A DNA stretch of 34,496 bases from Pseudomonadota bacterium (lineage in GTDB: Bacteria; Desulfobacterota; Binatia; UBA1149): assembly GCA_014382245.1 (NCBI GenBank), contig JACNKC010000088.1:1-34496 (forward strand), written 5' to 3'. The first letter of the stretch is position 1. Each line of letters begins with the position of its first letter. The notes under the pieces are model-generated. The model was not told the DNA's origin, made no database searches, and worked only from the letters and a program-made list of their open reading frames with translations. Below, piece by piece: positions 29,405-34,496 of this stretch. Made by a program: the position numbers and the translations under genes.

Positions 29405-30292
29405 ATGGATTCCCAACCCGGCAATGGAAAAAACAACAGCGCAGCCAGGTCCCTGCGTTTCGTGGTGGACGACGGCCTGGTGCTCGTGGGCGACGCCCAC
29501 GGTGACAGTTCTGCTCCGCCGGTGTTGTTGCTGCACGGCGGCGGCCAGACGAGGCACGCATGGAAGAACACGGCCAGGGAGCTTGCAGAGGCTGGCTATT
29601 ACGCGGTTGCTCTCGACCAGCGTGGACACGGTGACAGTGGTTGGTGTGAGCGCGGCGATTACGGCTTCCAGGTTTTCGCCGATGACCTATGCCGGGTGGC
29701 CGGACAGTTAAACGGCGCCGTCGCCCTGATCGGGGCATCGCTCGGTGGCCTGGCTGCGTTGATCTGCGAGGGTGAGTTGGCACCGGGGCAGGCGTCGGCG
29801 GTGGTGCTGGTAGACATCGCCCCGCGCATGGACAGCGACGGAGTCGAACGTATCGTTGCTTTCATGAAGGCCCGGCCCGATGGCTTTGCGAGTCTCGAAG
29901 AGGCGGCCGATGAAGTAGCCGGCTATCTCCCTCATCGACGCAGACCGCCATCGGTCGACGGCCTTGCCCGAAACCTGAGACGGGGCGAGGACGGGCGCTG
30001 GCGGCGGCACTGGGACCCCGGTTTTCTCAGCGCGCGCGGCACATCGGAAGACAGAGAAAACTTTCACCTCCGCTTGATGAAGGCAGCCGCTTCGCTTGAA
30101 GTGCCGACGCTGCTGGTTCGCGGCGGCATGAGCGAGATAGTGAGCGAAGAAGGCGCGCTTGAGTTTCTCAACGTCGTGCCCCACGCCGAGTACGTCGACG
30201 TGGAAAAGGCCTCGCACCTGGTGGCCGGGGATCGCAACGACGAGTTCTGCTCGGCGGTGGTCGAGTTTCTTTCACGCACGGTACCCGCCTGA
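29405..30292 (+). CDS. Alpha/beta-hydrolase
   Basis: The ATG at 29405 ('MDSQPGNG') gives 295 residues; the frame is open to 29381 but without a better start. The fold motifs are 'VLLLHGGGQTRHAWKNTA' (oxyanion region, 40-57), 'VALDQRGHGDSGW', the nucleophile elbow 'GASLGG' with Ser112, 'PTLLVRGGMSEIVSEE' carrying the acid-residue strand, and 'VEKASHLVAGDRNDEF' with the catalytic His near the end. This is the epoxide-hydrolase/haloperoxidase-like branch of esterase-type hydrolases; the substrate is unknown. It follows the universal stress gene on the same strand and may share its transcript. The stop codon lies in a 14 bp tandem duplication. Confidence 0.9.
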   Translation: MDSQPGNGKNNSAARSLRFVVDDGLVLVGDAHGDSSAPPVLLLHGGGQTRHAWKNTARELAEAGYYAVALDQRGHGDSGWCERGDYGFQVFADDLCRVAGQLNGAVALIGASLGGLAALICEGELAPGQASAVVLVDIAPRMDSDGVERIVAFMKARPDGFASLEEAADEVAGYLPHRRRPPSVDGLARNLRRGEDGRWRRHWDPGFLSARGTSEDRENFHLRLMKAAASLEVPTLLVRGGMSEIVSEEGALEFLNVVPHAEYVDVEKASHLVAGDRNDEFCSAVVEFLSRTVPA

Positions 30293-30306
30293 CGGTACCC
30301 GGCTGA
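30279..30306 (+). repeat. Two tandem 14 bp repeats spanning the hydrolase stop codon
   Basis: CGGTACCCGCCTGA (30279-30292) is followed directly by CGGTACCCGGCTGA (30293-30306), 13 of 14 bases identical. The first copy ends with the stop codon of the hydrolase gene; the second supplies a TGA in another frame. Confidence 0.9.
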
Positions 30307-30408
30307 CCTTGCAGTTGGATTAACTCCCCCCGGAAGGGTGGGGAGCAGGTACATGGGCGCTCGGGACTGCAGCTGATCGTGCCGGACGCACGCAAATACC
30401 TTGACAAC

Positions 30409-30414
30409 AAGGAG
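30409..30414 (+). promoter_or_regulatory. Ribosome binding site that decides the start of the large zincin
   Basis: AAGGAG stands 7 nt before the GTG at 30422, which is in frame with the long Cys-rich reading frame. A TAA at 30416 closes the frame just upstream. This favours GTG 30422 over the ATG at 30476, which has no such site. Confidence 0.6.
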
Positions 30415-30421
30415 TTAAGCA

Positions 30422-33400
30422 GTGTTCTATTGTACAAGCCCCGGGGCCCGATTTTTATGGGGTGTCCGGGGCTTGATGTTCGTGCAGTATCGACTCTACA
30501 CAGCCCTGCTGGCTTCGAGCCTGGCCCTGCTTTTTCCGGTGGCGGCGGTGTCGGCCACCATAACCATCATCAACCTGGACTCGGCCGGCGTGGGCCTGAA
30601 CGACACGACGCCAGCCACTCCCGTGGGCGGCAATACCGGCACCACCAAGGGTGCCCAGGCGCTGCAGACTTTCGAACACGCTGCCTCGATATGGGCGGGC
30701 CTGCTCGACAGCAGCGTCGAGATAAAGGTCGGCGCCAGCTTCGCCGCTCTCAGCTGCACGACTAATTCCGGTACGCTTGGGTCGGCGGGTACGCAGACGG
30801 TCCATCGCGATTTTCTCAACGCTCCGCTCGCTTCTACCTGGTACCCGCAGGCCCTGGCCAACGCTCTTGCGGGGAGTGATCTCGACCCTGCGAACAATGA
30901 TATAGGTATGCAGTTCAATGGCGCGATGGGCACCACCGGCTGCCTGGAGTCGCTATCCTGGTACATGGGTCTGGACGAGGTCGAGCCTGCTAACACCATC
31001 AACCTCGCGAGCGTGGCGTTGCACGAGATCGGCCATGGACTCGGATTTGCCAGCTTTGTAACGCTTTCGTCGGGGGCACTGTTCAATGGCCTGCCGGACG
31101 CATACAGCAGCCTGCTCGAAGATCACTCCACCGGCACGCTCTACCCGGCCATGACCAATGCGCAGAGGGTGACGGCAAGCAGCGATACCGGCGACCTGCA
31201 CTGGACCGGGGCCGCGTCGGTGGCTGCATCGGGGTCGCTCAGTTCGGGCGTGCACGCCAGTGGCCACATCGAGATTTATGCCCCCAGCCCGCAGGAGCCC
31301 GGCTCGTCGGTGTCTCACTGGAGTACGTCCGCTTTTCCCAACGAGTTGATGGAACCCAGCCACACCGGTCCCGATCTTGACCCTGGGCTGGCGCTGGAAC
31401 TCATGGTCGATCTTGGCTGGCAGCTGCTCAGCGCTTGTTCAGGCGGGGTGCCCGACGGTACGGCCTGCGATGACGGGTTGTTCTGCAACGGCGCCGATAC
31501 CTGCAGCGGGGGAGCGTGCAGCAGCCACGCCGGCGACCCCTGCAGCGGGGGTAGCGAGTGCAGCGCCACCTGCAACGAGGTTGCCAATAACTGCTTCGAC
31601 ATCGCTAACACGCCATGCACTGCCGATGCCATCGAGTGCACCGCCGACGTATGCGACGGCGCAGGAGCGTGCAGTCACACCGACGCCAGTGCCCAGCCTG
31701 GCGGTTGTGGCGACGACGGCACCTACCGTTGCGACGACTCCAATGATCCGGGTGGTCCCAGCAGTTTTGTCTACGACGACATCGCCTCCAGCGGTACCTC
31801 GCTTGCGCTGGCAGATGACGCGTCGTCCGGCGCGGCGCTGGGTTTTACGTTCAACTATTACGGCACCGATTACACGTCGCTGAACGTATGCTCGAACGGC
31901 CTGGTTTCCTTTACCGACAGCAGTTGCCCGCTCACCGCCGCTTCTATACCCACCGCCGCTGCCCCTAACGCCGCTATCATGGCCTTTTGGGAAGACCTGA
32001 ACCCTGAGCTGGGCGGAACAATCCACTATGAAACCCTGGGCGCTGCCCCGCAGCGGCGCTTCGTTGTGCAGTTTACCAACATACAGCACTTCGGCGGTGG
32101 CTCGCCGGCCAGCTTTCAAGTGGTACTTTTCGAAAGCGCCAATAACATCGAGGTGAGGTACCTGTCAGCCATCCCGGATGGTGGCACGCACACTATCGGC
32201 ATTGAGAACGCCACGGGAACCGACGGCATACAGGTGGTAAACGGAAACCCCGGAACCCTGGCCAACTTCACGATCCGTTATGACACCGGCGTCGCCTGTG
32301 ACGACGGCAACGTGTGTACCTTCCATGACATATGCGTTTCGTCGGTGTGCAGCGGCTCAAACCTGGTGACCTGCACGGCCAGTGACCAGTGCCACGACGT
32401 AGGAACATGTGATCCGGGTACGGGCGTCTGCAGTGACCCGGTTGCTGCCAATGGAACTGCCTGCGACGACGGCGATGCGTGCACGCAGACCGACAGCTGC
32501 CAGGCGGGCGTTTGCACGGGCTCAAACCCGGTAACCTGCACGGCCAGCGACCAGTGCCACACGGTTGGAACATGCAACCCGGGTACCGGCGTCTGCAGTG
32601 ACCCGGCGGTGGGCAACGGTACCGCCTGCGACGACAGCAACGCCTGCACGCAGAGCGACAGCTGCCAGGCGGGTAGCTGTGCGGGCGCCAACCCGGTTGT
32701 CTGTAACGCCAGCGACCAGTGCCACGACGTTGGAACATGTGACCCGGGTACCGGTGTCTGCAGTGCCCCGAACGCCGCCAACGGCACGGTCTGCGACGAC
32801 GGCGCGTTCTGCAACGCGGGCGAAACCTGTACGGCTGGTGTTTGCGGTGGCGGTGGCTTGACCGACTGCTCGGGCGCGGGCGACCAGTGCAACACCGGCA
32901 GCTGCAACGAGACCAGCAATGCCTGCGAAGCCGTGGTCGCCAACGAGGGCAATGCCTGCGACGACGGGGATCCTGCCACCACTGGTGACCAGTGCTCGGC
33001 AGGCGTATGCAGCGGCACGATTCCACCGCCGCCAGCCGTGGTGAGCATTTCACTTCCGGCGGGCGACCCGGTGCCAGGACAGATAATCACGGGTGAGCTA
33101 CTGATAGAGACCAGCCTGCCGCTGGGTAACTACGGAATAGATATAAACTGTGACGCCGCGTTGTTGACGATAGTGCCCCCGGTATCGGGAGGTAATACCA
33201 CCGAGTTTACAGCTGCGCCGGTGCAGAGCCTGGGCGCTTGCAGTGCGACCCTGAGCGGATTTCAATTCTCTAACCTTTTGTCACCAACCGGGGTGGTGAG
33301 CGTGGCCCATGTACAGTTCGAGGTGCTTGCCGGGGCCGTTGCCGGTAGCAGCAGCACGGTTGACCTGGTTCCCTCGGTCATTGGCGATACTGACGGCAAC

Positions 33401-34496
33401 AGTCTCGCGTTTGTTGACCTGGATAATACGATTACGATTGCCGCTGTATGCGGTAACGGCCTGCTCGAGCTGGGCGAACAGTGCGACGACAGCAACACTG
33501 ACGCCGGGGATTGTTGCTCGGCGACCTGTACCTTCGAGCCGGGCTCCTGTGACGACAGCGATGCCTGTACGCAGAGCGATAGCTGCCAGGCCGGGGTGTG
33601 CACGGGCTCGAACCCTGTTGTCTGCACGGCCAGCGACCAGTGCCACACGGTTGGCAGCTGCGATCCGGGTACCGGTGTCTGCAGTGATCCGGCTGCTGGC
33701 AACGGAGTGGTCTGCGATGACGGAGACGAGTGCACGCAGAGCGATACGTGCCAGGCGGGGGTGTGCACGGGCTCAAACCCTGTTGTCTGCACGGCCAGCG
33801 ACCAGTGCCATGACGTTGGCAGCTGCGATCCGGGTACCGGCGTCTGCAGTGACCCGGCGACGGGCGATGGAACTGCTTGCGATGACGGAGACGAGTGCAC
33901 GCAGAGCGATACGTGCCAGGCGGGGGTGTGCACGGGCTCAAACCCTGTTGTCTGCACGGCCAGCGACCAGTGCCATGACGTTGGCAGCTGTGACGCGGGG
34001 ACCGGTGTGTGCAGTGATCCGGCGACGGGCGATGGAACTGCCTGCGACGACGGCGACCCGGCGACCACCAGTGATGTATGTACGGGCGGCGTGTGCAGCG
34101 GGGTAGATCTCTGCGCGGCGGTGACCTGCACGGCCAGTGACCAGTGCCATGACGTTGGCACTTGTGCTCCGTCAACGGGCGCCTGCAGCGACCCAGCGTC
34201 GGCCAACGGTACAGCCTGCGACGACGGCGATCCCGTTACGACGGGCGACGAGTGCGTAGGCGGGGTTTGCGGCGGGACAGATCTCTGCGCGACGGTTACC
34301 TGCACGGCCAGCGACCAGTGTCATGTAGCCGGTAGCTGCGACCAGGCAACTGGCCTTTGCAGCGATCCGATCGCCGGCAACGGCACCGGCTGCGACGACG
34401 GCGACCCGGCCACTACCAGTGATGTATGTACGGGCGGGGTGTGCAGCGGGGTAGATCTCTGCGCGACGGTTACCTGCACGGCCAGTGACCAGTGTC
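30422..34496 (+). CDS. Large secreted Cys-rich zincin with nidogen-like, cohesin-like and CTDC-type repeats, 3' partial
   Basis: The frame runs without a stop from GTG 30422 to the window edge (1358 codons visible). A signal peptide spans about residues 20-44 ('YTALLASSLALLFPVAAVSA'). Residues ~45-335 form a zincin paralogous to the protein at 11680: 'HEIGHGLGF' (201-209), third-ligand candidate His299 in 'SSVSHWS', then 'NELMEP'. A Cys-rich stretch follows, then a beta domain at ~440-622 ('LGFTFNYYGTDYTSLNVCSN', 'IMAFWEDLNPELGGTIHYE') that resembles nidogen-like/SNG domains. From residue 626 come five repeats of ~55 residues of the 'CDDGDACTQTDSCQAGVCTG' type, a cohesin-like domain (873-1009), a DUF4215 motif 'CGNGLLELGEQCDDSN', and six more repeats up to the edge. 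It is probably an extracellular multidomain protease or adhesin; how it ends and is anchored is not visible. Confidence 0.88.
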   Translation, partial: MFYCTSPGARFLWGVRGLMFVQYRLYTALLASSLALLFPVAAVSATITIINLDSAGVGLNDTTPATPVGGNTGTTKGAQALQTFEHAASIWAGLLDSSVEIKVGASFAALSCTTNSGTLGSAGTQTVHRDFLNAPLASTWYPQALANALAGSDLDPANNDIGMQFNGAMGTTGCLESLSWYMGLDEVEPANTINLASVALHEIGHGLGFASFVTLSSGALFNGLPDAYSSLLEDHSTGTLYPAMTNAQRVTASSDTGDLHWTGAASVAASGSLSSGVHASGHIEIYAPSPQEPGSSVSHWSTSAFPNELMEPSHTGPDLDPGLALELMVDLGWQLLSACSGGVPDGTACDDGLFCNGADTCSGGACSSHAGDPCSGGSECSATCNEVANNCFDIANTPCTADAIECTADVCDGAGACSHTDASAQPGGCGDDGTYRCDDSNDPGGPSSFVYDDIASSGTSLALADDASSGAALGFTFNYYGTDYTSLNVCSNGLVSFTDSSCPLTAASIPTAAAPNAAIMAFWEDLNPELGGTIHYETLGAAPQRRFVVQFTNIQHFGGGSPASFQVVLFESANNIEVRYLSAIPDGGTHTIGIENATGTDGIQVVNGNPGTLANFTIRYDTGVACDDGNVCTFHDICVSSVCSGSNLVTCTASDQCHDVGTCDPGTGVCSDPVAANGTACDDGDACTQTDSCQAGVCTGSNPVTCTASDQCHTVGTCNPGTGVCSDPAVGNGTACDDSNACTQSDSCQAGSCAGANPVVCNASDQCHDVGTCDPGTGVCSAPNAANGTVCDDGAFCNAGETCTAGVCGGGGLTDCSGAGDQCNTGSCNETSNACEAVVANEGNACDDGDPATTGDQCSAGVCSGTIPPPPAVVSISLPAGDPVPGQIITGELLIETSLPLGNYGIDINCDAALLTIVPPVSGGNTTEFTAAPVQSLGACSATLSGFQFSNLLSPTGVVSVAHVQFEVLAGAVAGSSSTVDLVPSVIGDTDGNSLAFVDLDNTITIAAVCGNGLLELGEQCDDSNTDAGDCCSATCTFEPGSCDDSDACTQSDSCQAGVCTGSNPVVCTASDQCHTVGSCDPGTGVCSDPAAGNGVVCDDGDECTQSDTCQAGVCTGSNPVVCTASDQCHDVGSCDPGTGVCSDPATGDGTACDDGDECTQSDTCQAGVCTGSNPVVCTASDQCHDVGSCDAGTGVCSDPATGDGTACDDGDPATTSDVCTGGVCSGVDLCAAVTCTASDQCHDVGTCAPSTGACSDPASANGTACDDGDPVTTGDECVGGVCGGTDLCATVTCTASDQCHVAGSCDQATGLCSDPIAGNGTGCDDGDPATTSDVCTGGVCSGVDLCATVTCTASDQC
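30435..30475 (+). other. Inverted repeat at the start of the large zincin gene
   Basis: CAAGCCCCGG (30435-30444) and CCGGGGCTTG (30466-30475) are perfect 10-base inverted repeats with a 21-base loop. They lie between the two start candidates (GTG 30422, ATG 30476), the second arm ending directly before the ATG. The hairpin could control translation or select the start; it could also be an accident of coding sequence. Confidence 0.5.
32297..33020 (+). repeat. First block of CTDC-like Cys-rich protein repeats
   Basis: Five coding units of roughly 55 codons, each starting 'CDD(G/S)' and most containing 'TASDQCH(D/T)VGTC(D/N)PGTGVCS' variants. The fourth ('CNAGETCTAGVCGGGG') and the short fifth are diverged. 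They lie inside the large zincin and precede its cohesin-like domain. Confidence 0.85.
33038..33448 (+). other. Cohesin-like domain within the large zincin
   Basis: Residues 873-1009 (137 residues) resemble a cohesin: start 'VVSISLPAGDPVPGQIITGE', then 'SLPLGNYGIDINCDAALLTI', an Ala/Ser/Gly-rich loop, 'GVVSVAHVQFEVLAGAVAGS', and an ending 'DTDGNSLAFVDLDNTITIAA'. The order of short beta-strands, the aliphatic 'lxxxxIxxxxDxxLL' motif and the length suit the family. Recognition is by eye, so moderate confidence. Confidence 0.6.
33548..34496 (+). repeat. Second block of CTDC-like Cys-rich repeats, running off the window
   Basis: Six visible units of 55-58 codons, the last cut by the window edge. 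The second and third share a perfect 113 bp identity (33713-33825 and 33878-33990) at a 165 bp period, showing recent duplication. Later units carry a longer 'GVDLCATVTCTASDQC' variant. Confidence 0.9.

Noticed and set aside
30401-30406. TTGACA as a -35 box for the large zincin
   Set aside because: The ribosome binding site begins only three bases later and no good -10 box lies at 16-18 bp, so a promoter here would not fit the preferred start.
33262-34305. Repetitive minus-strand reading frame with recurring 'WHWSLAVQ' units
   Set aside because: It is the antisense shadow of the Cys-rich repeats of the large zincin; the plus frame has signal peptide, zincin motif and Cys periodicity. The same holds for 32278-33090.
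32297-34496. Regular repeats that might suggest a CRISPR array
   Set aside because: The repeats are long (about 165 bp), in frame, diverged at synonymous sites and encode Cys-rich modules; there are no short repeats with unique spacers.

Overview
The window is GC-rich, densely coding DNA from a Gram-negative bacterium. Three things point to an uncultured lineage of the former Deltaproteobacteria (Myxococcota, Desulfobacterota or Binatota): secreted Cys-rich proteins with dockerin-like ends, a DUF1329 protein, and 'CGNGxxExGExCDDG' repeats. This placement is inferred from protein style; no rRNA or tRNA gene is present. TGA stops, GTG starts and 1-8 nt gene overlaps are common. The Ile codon ATA is used surprisingly often for such GC-rich genes.

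Layout. 1-2071: the 3' end of a secreted beta-propeller gene, coupled to a second secreted surface protein. 2137-2637: RNase HI. 2656-6057 (minus): an operon of a short-chain dehydrogenase followed by a zinc/manganese-type ABC importer (binding protein, ATPase, permease). 6142-7647 (minus): a secreted Cys-rich protein with two dockerin-like modules. 7894-10204: two overlapping Mrp/NBP35 Fe-S carrier ATPases of different architecture. 10257-11129 (minus): a crotonase. 11301-12885: a small exported protein and a secreted zincin with a C-terminal dockerin-like module. 12906-14593 (minus): a Rieske ferredoxin and an MFS transporter. 14715-18657: a DUF1329 protein, a DCC-lipase maturation factor fusion and a nitroreductase. 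18790-20244: an AmpG-like MFS permease. 20248-20604 (minus): a small exported HMA-domain protein. 20802-24958: a tightly coupled operon of agmatine deiminase, N-carbamoylputrescine amidase, a double-GNAT protein and an M19 dipeptidase. 24980-29324: a signalling cluster. 29405-30292: an alpha/beta hydrolase. 30422 to the window end: a very large secreted Cys-rich zincin, open at the 3' end.

Two groups of genes may form larger systems. (1) A globin-coupled histidine kinase (26440-27753) stands back to back with an NtrC-type sigma-54 response regulator (24980-26347). About 1 kb further on, a divergent gene pair (ferritin-like protein and universal stress protein) is separated by a 297 bp region. 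That region holds two outward-facing, almost identical 16 bp sigma-54 promoter motifs. Together these make a plausible heme-based O2/NO/redox sensing circuit. (2) The large zincin carries a domain that reads as cohesin-like, while a paralogous zincin and another secreted Cys-rich protein carry dockerin-like ends. This suggests a non-cellulosomal cohesin-dockerin assembly of extracellular proteases.

Small-scale structure includes 14 bp tandem repeats containing TGA at four gene boundaries, tetraloop hairpins close to two divergent start codons, and two mutually exclusive hairpins in the universal stress protein leader. No intergenic stretch exceeds 300 bp. No tRNA, rRNA, CRISPR array or insertion sequence was found.
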